Positions 32,495 through 63,551 of a stretch of DNA of 64,000 nt are shown in pieces. The stretch is taken from NCBI RefSeq assembly GCF_000004195.4, contig NC_030678.2, positions 58,125,378 to 58,189,377 of the forward strand, read 5' to 3'. The notes under the pieces were generated by a model. That model did not search any database. It had not been told where the DNA came from and saw nothing but the letters and a program-made list of their open reading frames with translations. The translations under genes and the position numbers were made by a program. Origin of the DNA: Xenopus tropicalis (Eukaryota; Chordata; Amphibia; Anura; Pipidae). Every line of letters starts with the position of its first letter. Positions within the stretch are counted from its first letter, which is position 1.

Positions 32495-34908
32495 GGCTCT
32501 GGAACAAAGATCGTACTTGGGTAGAAAGTATTTGGAAAACTATTTTTTAAAATATAAAAAGCTATATATCTTTTTTAAGGATAAAAAAATATGGACTTTC
32601 CTTACGGCTTGTTGCTATTTTATTCTCTGCAGGGAGATGAGACTACACCAATTTGTCTCACTGGTTGATCACTTTTGTATTTATTATTTGCATGATTTAT
32701 GATATCCATCATTATTTTCCATCATTCATTATCAGCTTCATTACAAAAAATAACAAGCACAATGGTGTCTTATATAGTTACATTTTGTATAAATTTCCAT
32801 GAACCTATTCACTAACCCATTGTTACCTGACGTTCCAGCTATCCAACATGCTAAACTGTGCAGCCAGAAATGTACTCCGGCTTATAGGAGTATCCAGCTG
32901 CCCTCAGCCCATTCCTTAAAGTGGCCATACATGGACATATTTAAGCCTCCAATTTGGGTTCTTCAAACCAATTTGGCAGCATATTGGCTCATGTATGGGG
33001 CCCTCCAATGGGTCTAGCCAACCAATATCTGACCAAATATCAGCCAGATGTTCATCAGGAAGGTTTGAGTTTACCATCAGATTGAGGAGCACATTGGCTC
33101 TTGGCTCTTAGTCCTGATATTGTAATTCAACCGTCTGGCCCTGTGTACTACATTTACATCTTTTAAAAAACACGTTATCACTCAAATAAAAAGCTCAATA
33201 ACATGTTTTTATTTTTTCTCTAATCCTTTGTTAGGCTTTGTATATTTATACACTGTACAGGACCAGAACTAGGTGGCCCACCCCTGACTGTAATCAGCAT
33301 TCTTGTGGTAATCAGAGTTATTTGAATTGATTAATTAAAGTAAACCTACTAAGTCTACCCACAATGCATGCAAGTGCATGTCAGTTTCATGATTAGGCCC
33401 CACACACTAAAAGGGTACCCTGGAAGTAACATTTCTTTAAGGCACTGGTGTAAGTGAGTTTTCTGTGTTGGTACAACAAGCTAAAGAAACCCTGAATGCA
33501 AAATCTCCTTTAAGTGTAAATGTGTAGCAGTGTACACTATACTTTGCACCATCAAAGCCTGTGCATTTCCACTAGGTGCTTTGTAAATAAGCCCTACTGT
33601 GGTTAAAATTCTTACCTTAAATGCAGAATGTCTGTTATTGACCTGAAACCCCTTGTGTATCTTTTTGCCTTTGTTCTAATATGTTTTATGAAAAAAGGCT
33701 GAGGTTTAGTACATTAGAACTGATGTCTGCTGTCAGTATTTCATATGGGCAACTAACTAACTTGGATATTGAATGCTAATAGAACAGGTATTAACCACCT
33801 ATTGGGGCAACTTGTTCTGTTTGGCCATTTGTATGTAACATAAAGGCACCACCCACTGATCCACACTCAGGGGTACGGAGTATGAAAGCTGACATTTCAA
33901 GAAAATTATCTTTTTTTGTACAGTTGCTACTGAATTGAAGCTGAAATACGGAGTTTTTAAGAACATTTGTTCTTTTATATAATTCATTGCTCTCAATCCC
34001 CCTGCTGCTGCCAGTAGGAATAGTCATTATTCATTTTTATGGCACTCAATACCGTAACAATCGGGTTCTGTAGTTTAATCAATCACTTTTCCCAAATCCC
34101 TTTGTTCATTTTTATTATAGGATACAGAATGCTTGTAGCTTGCTTATTTTACATTCTGAAGATATCTATTCAGCCATGACAGGGATATAAAGCACCACAT
34201 GTTATCTTCAACGACTTTTGAGACAAATGCGCTGTACTCATTGATTATTAGGTAACAGCTTTCTGCTACCAGAATTCCAGCTCCGTATTAAAGGAATACT
34301 CACAATGTAGAGCTCAGAATTCAATCTCTTGTCTCTGAGAAGTCAAAGTTCACATCAGTATCTTTTAGTTTATTTAATTTTTTAATGTTCTTCTTTCTGT
34401 GAAAATGAATAAAGTGAATATTGTAATAATAGAAGTCAGCAAGGCATTAAATGACCATATATAGGCACAGGGCTGAAGGTGAGTGCTTTATCACAGGTTA
34501 TGTTACTCCGAGGGTTCATTCGCCCCTGATGATTGCTATTACACTGGAGTTATGAGAAAAAAACTGCATTTTGGGTAAAAACATGGCAATTGTGTCCAAC
34601 ACTGCACATTGCACTCTGCACTGAAGGGTTGTAATGACCCCTTATATGCTTTCTTGTATTAAAGGCGCATTATGTTAACCCATAGTTAAAGTGGCAAAAT
34701 GCCAATATTGCAGGTACCAGAGAACCACAATGGACCACGTAAGTCTGTTGTGGCAGGCTAGTTTCCCTGCATCAACAAGATAACATACCCACATAAAATA
34801 TGTTAATATTGTGGTGACAAGAAATAAATGGTGTTACATAAAAACCAAATTCTTTTTTGTTATTAAAACATCTGTACCTGTTATAAATGTATTTTAAATG
34901 TGAACTGT
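32495..34908. other. Intergenic DNA, no gene
   Basis: AT-rich non-coding sequence. The stretch 34480-34650 shares some words with the repeats at 12.7 and 23.2 kb. Nothing else recognised. Confidence 0.4.
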
Positions 34909-35276
34909 AAATCATATATTGCCTGCCCCGCCTCTCGGGGCAGTCAATTACTTTTATTTTCTATTCTGCACTTCCTAGATATCACTTCATTCCTCAAATT
35001 TCTTCTTCCTCATCATGGTCTATAGTTATGTAGCCAGAGCATGGACTTGGACATCAGGTCCTCCATTCTGGCACATACACAAGATTTTGGGGTGATACAA
35101 AACTTACCTCAATAACAGCAGCCACAAAATTGCACCTACCTGCTTGCTGTGATTGTGAATTTCAGGACTGAAGGAAACATAATTTAAATGATTTATAGAA
35201 AGTGTAACAATTTTATTTCGGTCAACTTACATGATAGAAAAGGATTTGAAATTCTTTCTTAAGTTCCCTTTAAATC
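34909..35276 (+). repeat. Interspersed repeat, copy 1 of a local pair
   Basis: AATCATATATTGCCTGCCC, GCACTTCCTAGAT, ACACAAGATTTTG and GCACCTACCTGCTTGC recur in the same order and orientation at 61368-61733. Family unnamed here. Confidence 0.75.
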
Positions 35277-35922
35277 CAGTAAAATGTTAACATTAGGTAA
35301 TACTTTATGCATTATACATTGGTGCAAGAAAATGTAAACTCAGGGTATGTATAATGGACGTTTCGCTGTATTTTGTTTATGTTTTTTATGAAATTGTGAT
35401 ATTTTCATGCCCATGTGGCTACCCATAATATAGAATCCTCTGGATATCTAGCTTGATGTTCTGCTATACTAATTGCTTGTTTATTATGAAAACCTAATAA
35501 ACATCATTTGAAAACATAAAGATCTCAGCTGCAGTTGTAGGAAGCAACAACATTGTGCCAGATTTACACAGAACAGAGGGGGTTATCACTGCAAGATTTT
35601 TAATGCGTTCCAATGGTATCGTTTTATCGAGCAATTTGGTACTTTTAATAAATGTGTCCAGTAATTAGAGACTGGGGATTTAATGATTGAAAAAAATGCT
35701 TCCTGTATGCTGGAAGGTTCATAATGCCCCCTTTAATAGGCTTTCTACAGCTTCATTAGCTCAGCCTGGTAGGCATTACTTGTGTTGTTTAACTTTACTA
35801 TTGCTGGAATATGTTGACAAAACATAAGAAAACATCCAAAATTAAGTATCTAAAGTATCTAAGTATCTAAACCTAAGGAAATACACTAAATCAGTATCAC
35901 AAACAGTTATTCCAATATAGTG

Positions 35923-36174
35923 TAGGGTTGTCACCATTCCCTGCTGCCAACTCCGGGCAGGAGTGGGTAGTGATATCACAGAGGGAATGGTGGGGGCTGG
36001 GGTGGTGACATCACGGAGCGGGGCTATGATGTCAAGGGGCCGGCGATTTGTCATGACTCATCAGTCTTGGAGAGTCCAACCTGGTTTTCCTAATTTGGAA
36101 AACCAGGCAGGTAGTTTTGACCCAGACAGCCCTTTCAAAACTGGCCTGTCTAAACTGAGGCATTGGCAACACTT
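35923..36174. mobile_element. hAT-like MITE, TAGGGTTGCCACC family
   Basis: The left end is TAGGGTTGTCACC and the right end GGCAACACTT. The perfect 8-bp duplication ATATAGTG lies at 35915-35922 and 36175-36182. It is 252 bp, non-coding. Confidence 0.82.
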
Positions 36175-36182
36175 ATATAGTG

Positions 36183-38218
36183 GTTTCTCCTGGTTTTGTA
36201 AAGTGTTGCTGGAATAAAGATTCCTGGCAGGCATTTGGTTAAGAGGTTTATCATCATTGATGGCCAGACCCCTGGTCAGGTGTTTGTATTCATTTTGAAA
36301 TGCATCTTGTACTGAGAGCATACACACACTGTAACTGATTTGGCTGTTGGAGTGTTCCTTGTGCACATATAATTAAAGACATATAGCATTTTCAGCATAA
36401 AATAAGTGAAGTGGAATTATATGAGAAAATTACATAATGTCTGGTTGCCAAGCACCTAATGCACATTCAGGGATTATGAGAGATAAAAAAATGCTGCTTT
36501 GAAATTACAGAAATTTCCCTTCTGTGTCGAGGGAAGAAAGGGCAGTGTTGAAAAATTAAGCCCAGAAGGGCAAGTAACAAAAGTCCTACATTTTCTTTAA
36601 CATGAACATCACCAGCCAAGATGCCTGTTTCTGTTTTCAAGACACTGGCTCTTATGCATGGATTCATTGCTGTTTTTGTTAGGGCCATATATGCCCCTTA
36701 GTTTAATGATCACTATTTACCAGTTCCCACATTCCTGATACATGCTTATAGTTTATTCTGCTGTTATGCTATAATTTCAGAGCTCTATAGCCTGCACAGT
36801 AATTAGCCATTATGATTAATTCCCAGGACATTCTAGCAAGAACTGAGGGCTCCGAGAGTCACAGACAGATCCCTGAGCCAGTGGAAGATGCTGTACAGTT
36901 CTTTTGTTTACTACACTGACTAAGCCAAGGACTACACCAATACTGTCAAATGTAGCAACAGATGCATAGAGATGGCAAAGGGTTAATGGTTGTTAATACA
37001 TTTCCCAATATGTACAAAAAGGCAGGAGCAAACAACTAATAAGATGTTTGCTTTTAAACAGGTGACCATTAAGTGCCACTTGCTGATTGGTTGCTATTGG
37101 TTACTGCTCCTCAGCAAACTTAGTGTCTTTTATTGCATAACCATTTGGTTTTTAATAATAGTATTTAGTTTGTGGCCCTTACAAGCTGCTTTTTTTTGCA
37201 GGTGGATAGGGACTATGGTGGATGTAGCATTTTAATTAGGCACTGTCTCTTTAAGGAGAACTAAAGGGTATAAGTAGGCTAGAAATTCTGCCATTGTGTT
37301 TTCTGTACCAGCTCAAGGCAACCACAGCCCTTTAGCAGGGAACATTTGTGCCTCCGAATATACCCACCACTCTTTGCTACTGTCAGTACCTCAGCTTGTA
37401 TGAATTTCAAAAAAGAAAAAAAAAATCAATAAATTTGCCCAGGCAACTTCTTTTCATCCTAAGAAGCCTACAGTGCTCCATGATTTCAAATATACCCCTT
37501 TATTCTGGTAATGTAGCTGCACAAAAATCTCAGTCTTAGCTGTTCTATACAATCACAATATTCTTACATTACAGTTTTGGCGTAATTGTCAGTAAACCAC
37601 AACATCAATATAAATCATGGTAATTAAAAATAGATTATTAAATGCAGGAGAGCAGATTATTTAATGAAGAGACTCAGACCCCCCCTCCTCACGTTCATGA
37701 ATGTTTAATAGAAATAAATCATTGCTTGTGTTATAATAACTGCCTAAATGAAGTATTGTTCAATAGAGCAGCAGCAATAAGGCAGCTTTTGTCTGGGAGT
37801 AATTATTTGGAGATCAAATATCTTATTGTTCTGCTTTGATTATACAAATTATTAGAGAATATGTTCAGCACTGCATGGATGCAAATAAATCGCTTTTTAG
37901 ACTACAGACATATTTTTGCTTTAACAGAGAGATTTAGAGGGGATGTATACATAAATTAACATTCTGAAAAAAAAAATCTCCCATATGCCCATTCCCCAGT
38001 GCTGGCAGCGGCACCAAAAGGACAGGGGTTGGGCTGTTTGAGCGGGGGTGTGTGGGGGATGCAAGTAGGAATCTTTGGGGTGCAAGCTCCCTAGGGGGGC
38101 ACAAGCTTTAAATCTGGCCCTGATCACAGCCCTTTTGCAGTAAAGATCTATCTTCTGCTGATTCCCTGCTCTGCTGTCTGTTACTGAGCTTAGGGACCAA
38201 CTCACAATATACTGTATA
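36183..38218. other. Intergenic DNA, no gene
   Basis: Non-coding. A GC-richer patch at 37980-38125 (GGGTGCAAGCTCCCTAGG, TTTAAATCTGGCCCTGA) is probably a repeat fragment. Confidence 0.4.
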
Positions 38219-38220
38219 TA

Positions 38221-39852
38221 CAGTGGTGTGAAAAACTATTTGCCCCCTTCCTGATTTCTTATTCTTTTGCATGTTTGTCACACTTAAATGTTTCTGCTCA
38301 TCAAAAACCGTTAACTATTAGTCAAAGATAACATAATTGAACACAAAATGCAGTTTTTAAATGAAGGTTTACGTTATTAAGGGAGAAAAAAAACTCCAAA
38401 TCTACATGGCCCTGTGTGAAAAAGTGATTGCCCCCCTGGTTAAAAAATAACTTAACTGTGGTTTATCAATTTCAATTTTCAATTTCAATATCAATTTCTG
38501 TAGTCACCCCCAGGCCTGATTACTGCCACACCTGTTTCAATCAAGAAATCACTTAAATAGGAGCTACCTGACACAGAGAAGTAGACCAAAAGCACCTCAA
38601 AAGCTAGACATCATGCCAAGATCCAAAGAAATTCAGGAACAAATGAGAACAAAAGTAATTGAGATCTATCAGTCTGGTAAAGGTTATAAAGCCATTTCTA
38701 AAGCTTTGGGACTCCAGCGAACCACAGTGAGAGCCATTATCCACAAATGGCAAAAATATGGAACAGTGGTGAACCTTCCCAGGAGTGGCCGGCCGACCAA
38801 AATTACCCCAAGAGCGCAGAGACAACTCATCCGAGAGGCCACAAAAGACCCCAGGACAACATCTAAAGAACTGCAGGCCTCACTTGCCTCAATTAAGGTC
38901 AGTGTTCACGACTCCACCATAAGAAACAGACTGGGCAAAAACTGCCTGCATGGCAGATTTCCAAGGCGCAAACCACTTTTAAGCAAAAAGACATTATGGC
39001 TCGTCTCAATTTTGCTAAAAAACATCTCAATGATTGCCAAGACTTTTGGGAAAATATCTTGTGGACCGACGAGACAAAAGTTGAACTTTTTGGAAGGTGC
39101 GTGTCCCGTTACATCTGGCGTAAAAGTAACACAGCATTTCAGAAAAAGAACATCATATCAACAGTAAAATATGGTGGCGGTAGTGTGATGGTCTGGGGTT
39201 GTTTTGCTGCTTCAGGACCTGGAAGGCTTGCTGTGATAGATGGAACCATGAATTCTACTGTCTACCAAAAAATCCTGAAGTAGAATGTCCGGCCATCTGT
39301 TTGTCAACTCAAGCTGAAGCGATCTTGGGTGCTGCAGCAGGACAATGACCCAAAACAAACCAGCAAATCCACCTCTGAATGGCTGAAGAAAAACAAAATA
39401 AAGACTTTGGAGTGGCCTAGTCAAAGTCCTGACCTAAATCCTATTGAGATGTTGTGGCATGACCTTAAAAAGGCGGTTCATGCTAGAAAACCCTCAAATA
39501 AAGCTGAATTACAACAATTCTGCAAAGATGAGTGGGCCAAAATTCCTCCAGAGCGCTGTAAAAGACTCGTTGCAAGTTATCGCAAACGCTTGATTGCAGT
39601 TATTGCTGCTAAGGGTGGCCCAACCAGTTATTAGGTTCAGGGGGCAATTACTTTTTCACACAGGGCCATGTAGGTTTGGATTTTTTTTCTCCCTAAATAA
39701 TAAAAACCCTCATTTAAAAACTGCATTTTGTGTTTACTTGTGTTATCTTTGACTAATAGTTAAATGTGTTTGATGATCAGAAACATTTTGTGTGACAAAC
39801 ATGCAAAAGAATAAGAAATCAAGAAGGGGGCAAATAGTTTTTCACACCACTG
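38221..39852 (+). mobile_element. Tc1-like transposon, nearly full length
   Basis: The ends are CAGTGGTGTGAAAAACTATT and its inverted copy, with long inverted repeats of about 220 bp each. TA lies at both flanks (38219-38220, 39853-39854), the Tc1/mariner target duplication. A transposase gene with two visible lesions lies inside. Length 1632 bp is typical for the family. Confidence 0.95.
38613..39634 (+). pseudogene. Tc1-like transposase, broken by one frameshift and one stop
   Basis: The start MPRSKEIQEQMRTKVIEIYQ opens a paired helix-turn-helix DNA-binding region with the GRP-like hinge (RSGRPTKITP). The first frame runs 38613 to about 38985. A one-base loss near 38985-38992 moves the coding frame to the one holding ARLNFAKKHLNDC and the first catalytic Asp in WTDETKVELFG. 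An in-frame TAG occurs at 39281-39283. The last part has the second Asp in [10 protein letters not shown] and the third residue, Glu, in [17 protein letters not shown], giving the DD34E triad. The total span fits the usual 340 residues. Only two lesions suggest a fairly recent copy. Confidence 0.93.
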
Positions 39853-39854
39853 TA

Positions 39855-40284
39855 TATAGAATAGAAATGTTACAATACAAGGCTGATCAGTAATTAATTC
39901 AAACTTTCATTATATGGCAATTTGCATATGTACCATCAGCTTCTATGACATGAAAACCTTATTTTCTGCTTGATGTTTTGCAATGAACCCTTGAGAATGT
40001 GAATGTCACTGACACTCCTAACAAAATTCAAGATGATAACCCACTGAGCACACTTTGAAGGCCTGGATCATTGGCTTGGATCAGCCTGAAAACAGGAACG
40101 CAGGCATTCTCATGATCCCCGCTTCACGTAGCCGAGGAGAGACAGAAGCTGTACATGTCAATTGAGTTTTACTGAGGTACATAAGGGAACAAATCTGCTT
40201 CTCTCAGCCTGCAAAAAAGATGCAGGTTCATAGCAGCAGAGCCAATGCTCCATGTGTAAGTTGTAAGATAAGCAAGTCTGCTTA
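39855..40284. other. Intergenic DNA, no gene
   Basis: Non-coding; nothing recognised. Confidence 0.4.
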
Positions 40285-40471
40285 AGGGTGAAGGCACACA
40301 GAGCTACTTAGTAGCAGCTACTTGTCATGGCTACTAAATGCCAGAAATTACCCTGCCATAGAAAATACTGCTAAAACACACATAGAGGCAATTATAAGTA
40401 AATGATCAGAATGTCTACTTTTGTAGCTAAGAAAAGTAGCTGCTACTAGTAGCTCCATGTGTTTTCACCCT
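40285..40471. mobile_element. MITE, ACACAGAGCTACTT family, copy 2
   Basis: The left end is AGGGTGAAGGCACACAGAGC and the right end AGCTCCATGTGTTTTCACCC, inverted to each other. The body matches the copy at 10414-10584. Confidence 0.75.
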
Positions 40472-42650
40472 ATTGTATGAAGATGCACAAGCTGAACACT
40501 ATTAATATAGCTTCACAATACAAGCACACAAACCAGAGAAGTTTAACCATTATAGTACAGGCAAATTTGCTGTCCATTACAGGTGGGTGGAACATTACAG
40601 CACGTAAAGTAAAAAAAGAAGATGGTGCAGGCAGGATTAGAAGGGATCATTTCTACATGCAAGTAAAATGGCACCTACGCAGTACCAACAACAGGGCAAG
40701 CTTCTGAGATGCATATTGATATGTTTATTGCTGTTTAATTACTGTTTACATTATTCCTAGGGCAAAACAGGCTTATTTTAGCTTTCTGTCAGAGATTGTT
40801 ACTAAGAATTGCAGAATGTTCCAAAATAATGTAATTTTTAACTGAAGCTCTAAAGTGAAATTGGAATTGTATGCGACACCTTCACCTTAGCTGAATCTAA
40901 TGATAAATGAAAATTACATGAGATGGCACCTGACCTGTATATTCATTTTATTGTCTTGCACCTCAGTCCGAGCTGTCCAGTGTCTGTGGGATTGAGATTT
41001 TGAGCTGTAAATATTACACACAAATTATACAAATACCAATAAATCCAAAAAAGCTCTGGTAAGGAGATTTAAAATGGCACTTTTATTTTGTAATGCACTG
41101 AACAACTTCACATTAACATATGCAGTAAATGCCGTAAAAAATTTCCATGGTAGAGTTCCATTCTGAGTAATGTACGCTAAACATATTCATTACTGGTATA
41201 AATGTCCATCATAACACATGTGGGCAGCTTTTCAGGAACACAAAAAAAACACCTTGTAGTTTGGTTTGTACCCAGGGCCTCTTTGTGTGACTTCAAACAC
41301 AAGAGCTGCACCAAGGGCCAAGCACAGTAATATATATATATATATATATACATATATCTAGAAAACTGCACAATTAAGAAGCGCTGTATTCACAATATAC
41401 AGAGTGGATGCATATTTGAAAGTATATACCAGCTGTATGCAATGCATAATTTTTCTAAAGTCAACTGTGGTAGGATTTAACTTGTCCTTTAAAAAAAAAG
41501 CAGCACAAGGGAAAATTAAAAATATAAATTTCCTGTTAGTGCATTCCTATACAATGATAAAAAAAGGCTGTATTTCTAAAGGATATTATTAGATAATAAA
41601 TATACTGTACACTGAAATTGATCAATTGATTGCAAATCCATTTCAATACATGGTTGAATCGGAAATTTTGCTTGCTGCAACCAATACACATGTATATACA
41701 TTAAAAAGCAGACATAACTTAATTTAATTATTAGAGAACCAAAGACATGACAGTAAATATCAATATGAATTTATCTTAAATAATGAGTGGCTATGGATAA
41801 AAGTACGATGAAAAAATACTTGTGCTTTTTTAACCAACAGTGTTAAATTGGAAATAACAAAATTTTAGTTTTTTCCTACTATGCTTTTGCCACTAATTAC
41901 ACATTGCACTGGTTCCATTTAATGTTTTGAAAAAAATAAAATAGTTTGACTAACTCTTAAAAGGCTCCATTAAACTGGCTATTGACAACACTGATCACAC
42001 CAAATCCTATCTTCTTCTCTTAAAGACAAGGGCCTAAGATTACCAACGCTAAAACTGGCAAATGCACAAGTTGCTGAATTGGAAGGCTGCACCACATCAC
42101 CAATCACCAGGGAATTCTTTTGCCAGTCATGCAATGTGGATTCAGGGAACATAGAAATGATGTTGCTTTTTTGACATACCTTACCATTATCACCAAGACA
42201 CAGTATAGGCAATTAGTTTTGTTTCTGAAAATCATTTTTCAGAATATATTTCAGGTATAGGTAGGGTTTCTGCTTTTTGTAAAAATAAATGCCAGCCTTC
42301 TTACAGATAATAATTTATAACACTGATATTATTATATTTTAATGGTTGGGCTGGTTATATGTTAAGATTAAAAATCATTTGTGAATAACCCTAACCTTAG
42401 TAAAGCTCTTAATTTTCTGTGTTGTAAATTTTGAATGTTACTTTTGACTGGGCATGCATGGGAAGTTCTGCTCATTTTTCGAAAATTACATGTCAGGCAC
42501 AAATCTGATCATTTGGCCCAGTAAGGTCCATTGGGAGAAAACTGCATCAATGTGTTGGAATTTCCTAACCTGTTCGATTGATATCTGTATGATTTTCTGC
42601 CAGATTCTGTTTGGATAGGTCATCAGGACTGTCCCATACATGAGCCATTT
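40472..42650. other. Intergenic DNA, no gene; one (TA)n tract
   Basis: Non-coding; a (TA)n tract lies at 41330-41350. No exon or complete element. Confidence 0.4.
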
Positions 42651-42826
42651 AGGGCTCTGGCACACGGGGGAGATTAGTCGCCCGCGATAAAACTCCCTGT
42701 TCGCGGGCGACTAATCTCCCCGAGTTGCCTACCCCTGCCATCCCACCGGCGAACATGTAAGTCGCCGGCGGGATGGCAGACGCGGCGGGGCGATTTCCGG
42801 AAATCGCCGAAAAAGACTCTGCCAAC
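42651..42826. mobile_element. Truncated GC-rich fold-back MITE
   Basis: The left end is AGGGCTCTGGCACACGGGG. A strong hairpin follows (GAGATTAGTCGCCCGCG ... CGCGGGCGACTAATCTC, 42670-42718), then a second one (CCACCGGCGA ... TCGCCGGCGGG). The expected right end is missing. A relative lies at about 46620-46787. Confidence 0.75.
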
Positions 42827-43261
42827 ATGACTGCCACTCTCTTACACACACTCTTTATCTCTTTCAGGCCCTACTTTCCATACTTTGTGTGATACTAGTG
42901 CAATATAAAACATGGGAGTAAAAAAATATAGTTTTAATACACAACTGAACATCTGTAAAATGCTGTTAAGAAACTGATTTGAACTAATCAGCCTGCTTAG
43001 AGTAACTTTAAGAGATTTAAATACATTATTAATATAGGTAACTAAACTAACTTCTGGTTGAGTAAGCAAAATGCAAAATACAAAAGAAAATTTGTCTGTT
43101 ATACTTTTATTCCTGTTATAATCACAGAAACATCAAACCATCTTAAATGGGCAGAATATACTGTTGTTCAACATGAGTTATTGTTTAAATCCTTGATCTA
43201 AACATGGCAAACAGGGAGACTGAAGTATCTTTGTGTTTGGTCCTTGCAAGGTAGATAATTA

Positions 43262-43440
43262 GAAAAGTAGCTAAACACCAAAAGGAACTGAATTATTCAA
43301 TCATGTATAGAAAGCCCATGTGTACATGTACATCCGTAGGTCCTATGAATGTACATGTGGGCTTTCTATACATGATCGAATAAAGACTGCTTTTTAATTC
43401 AGTTCCCTTTGGTGCTCCACTACTTTTCTATTTTTTTTCT
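43262..43440. repeat. Hairpin repeat, possibly Penelope-like arms
   Basis: AAAAGTAGCTAAACACC and AGGAACTGAATTATTCAATC on the left pair with the inverted right side (TTCAGTTCCCTTTGGTGC, CCACTACTTTTCT). The inner stem is TATAGAAAGCCCATGTGTAC against GTACATGTGGGCTTTCTATA. AATAAAG occurs on the right arm. The design resembles opposed pLTR arms. Confidence 0.55.
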
Positions 43441-43663
43441 GGTGTTGTGGCCGTCTGGGATCCAGTCTGCGTGTAGCACATGTGAAGCTGAAAGGAAAGT
43501 GCTCCCGAGGACTATCTATTTTTTAAGGTAGATAATTACTACTGTTTTGGCTTACAGATAAGCAGGGGGGATTATTTGTGCATTGGTAATCTAATCATCT
43601 ACAGTATCTCACATAGTGTAGGTTCCATCTATTTGTTAAGACTAATTTCACATTCTTGGCCTG

Positions 43664-43925
43664 TGTCCATATACAGGCCAAAAATCCGCCACTAATCTGG
43701 CATCAGCCTTCTTATTTGCCTGTACCCGGAACCATTGCACTTGCCAGGTGAAAGCACATACTGTGGATTTCAGCGAGGAAACACGTGAGTATGCAATTCC
43801 ATACTGAAATCTGCTGCGTGTCTGCACCTGGGCCGACAATAGTTCTGGATGCAGGTAAGGGGGAAGGCTGATGCCAGAGTAGGGGCTGATTCTTGACCAG
43901 GGTTTTTTCACAGGCCACAAATTAT
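43664..43925. repeat. Fold-back element
   Basis: CTGGCATCAGCCTT near 43696 pairs with AAGGCTGATGCCAG near 43864. Inner arms around GAAATCCAC and GTGGATTTCAG also pair. No target duplication resolved. Confidence 0.5.
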
Positions 43926-44290
43926 CCCTGTGTGGCAGTAGCCTTGGGTCAAAATTAAACAACAGGCAAACACATGTTCAGCAAAAGCCCTATTTTTTTA
44001 CCTCAAGTTGAACAACTAGGTATACTGTCCCTTTAATGTTTTGTATAGGTGTCTATATATTAACTTATAGGGTGACATACATTTTTACAATGCTTTATGA
44101 AATGCCGAACCCAAGGCAAATGCAAATGTTTCAATCAAAATGCACGAACCAACACTGGCCAACAAGTATAATACATGTCTTTTATATTGTTCCAGGTTCC
44201 TTCGTTTTCATGCCATTAAAGATTAATTTGCCTTTCAGAGTTTTCTGTTGCACAGTAATGCTATGAATTCTAGTATGAGCAATTTGTCAC

Positions 44291-44410
44291 TGTGTGTGAA
44301 ACTCCATACTAATGGCTTTATAAAGGCTAATTAAGATATTAGTAAGCATATGTGGGTGAAACTCCATGCTAATGGCTTTATAAAGGCTTATTAAGATATT
44401 ATTAAGCAGA
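44291..44410. repeat. 60-bp tandem duplication beyond SYTL5 stop
   Basis: Two units, 44291-44350 and 44351-44410, share TGAAACTCCAT, CTAATGGCTTTATAAAGGCT and TTAAGATATTA with few mismatches. It lies 211-330 bases past the SYTL5 stop, probably in its 3'UTR. Confidence 0.9.
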
Positions 44411-44620
44411 GTGGTATATGCAAGGTAGGGATGCTGTATATTCCTGCAACACACTGGGTTAGCGAAAAATGTTACTGGCAGTATTATACATGTCCCGTGT
44501 GTCTACCTAAAAATGTGCTTAATTACAGTACTAACAGCAGAGCCAAAAATGTAAACAAGTCTTCCAACAAAGGCCTTATCGTTCAAACTGTAATCAGTTA
44601 CAGTATTTTAGGCTGGGTGT

Positions 44621-62836
<18,216 letters not shown>

Positions 62837-62890
62837 CTGTAAAAGAAATGCTTTTCATATTAATATGAAAGTATAGTTGGCAATTATTAG

Positions 62891-63546
62891 TGTAAGGAAA
62901 TCTACCTTACCGGCGCGGTGGGGACGCCCGCCGCGCCGTCTTCCCTCTGCGCCGGTATGTCCCTAAGTGCGCACGCGCACGCACTTCCGCGTTGTTAAGC
63001 ACATGCGTGCTGGCGTGATGACGTCAGCGCGCAATGGCGCGAAATTCAAAAGCATTTAAAGGGACTTTTTGCCTTTTCTCATTGCCCGTGATAGAATTTG
63101 ATTCTGGTGCCTTTCTGAGCTTCGTGCATTTGTCCCTGTTGGTAATTTTCCTGTTTTTGACCCGGCCTGTTCCTGACTATTCTGAAATCCGTAACCTGAC
63201 CTCGGCTTGTACTTTTGACTCCGATTTTGCCTAACCCCGCTGCTTGATTATCTGGTTGACCCTTGCCTGTCTGACGATCCCTGGTTTCTGCCTGCCTCGA
63301 CCCAGCCTGCCTGACGACGAACTTGTTTAACCCTATTTGTACCGTGATCTTCGGCCTAACTGACTTTATCCACAGTCGTGCCCCTTTGCTTGCCAGAACT
63401 CCTGCCTTGTTCCTCTTGTTAAGTCCAGGTGGCATCTGAGTAGCTAAGGGCTCCTCCCGAAGCCAAAGGCGGTCACAATACTGGTGAAGCCGAGCCGAGA
63501 CAAGGGAACTTGGCATCTGTTCTGGTTTAGGGTGCCGACCGTGACA
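62891..63546. mobile_element. Solo LTR with 5-bp target duplication
   Basis: The segment begins TGTAAGG and ends GTGACA, fitting TG...CA termini. ATTAG flanks both sides (62886-62890, 63547-63551), a 5-bp duplication. The first 160 bases are GC- and CpG-rich (CGGCGCGGTGGGGACGCCCG), unlike the surrounding DNA, and include TTTAAAGGG as a possible TATA-like box. No internal retroviral or retrotransposon genes remain, so it is a recombined solo LTR. Superfamily not determined; orientation not fixed. Confidence 0.82.
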
Positions 63547-63551
63547 ATTAG

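Noticed and set aside
63079..63516. 145-residue minus-strand frame
   Set aside because: It lies wholly inside the solo LTR; there is no domain and LTRs of this type do not code.
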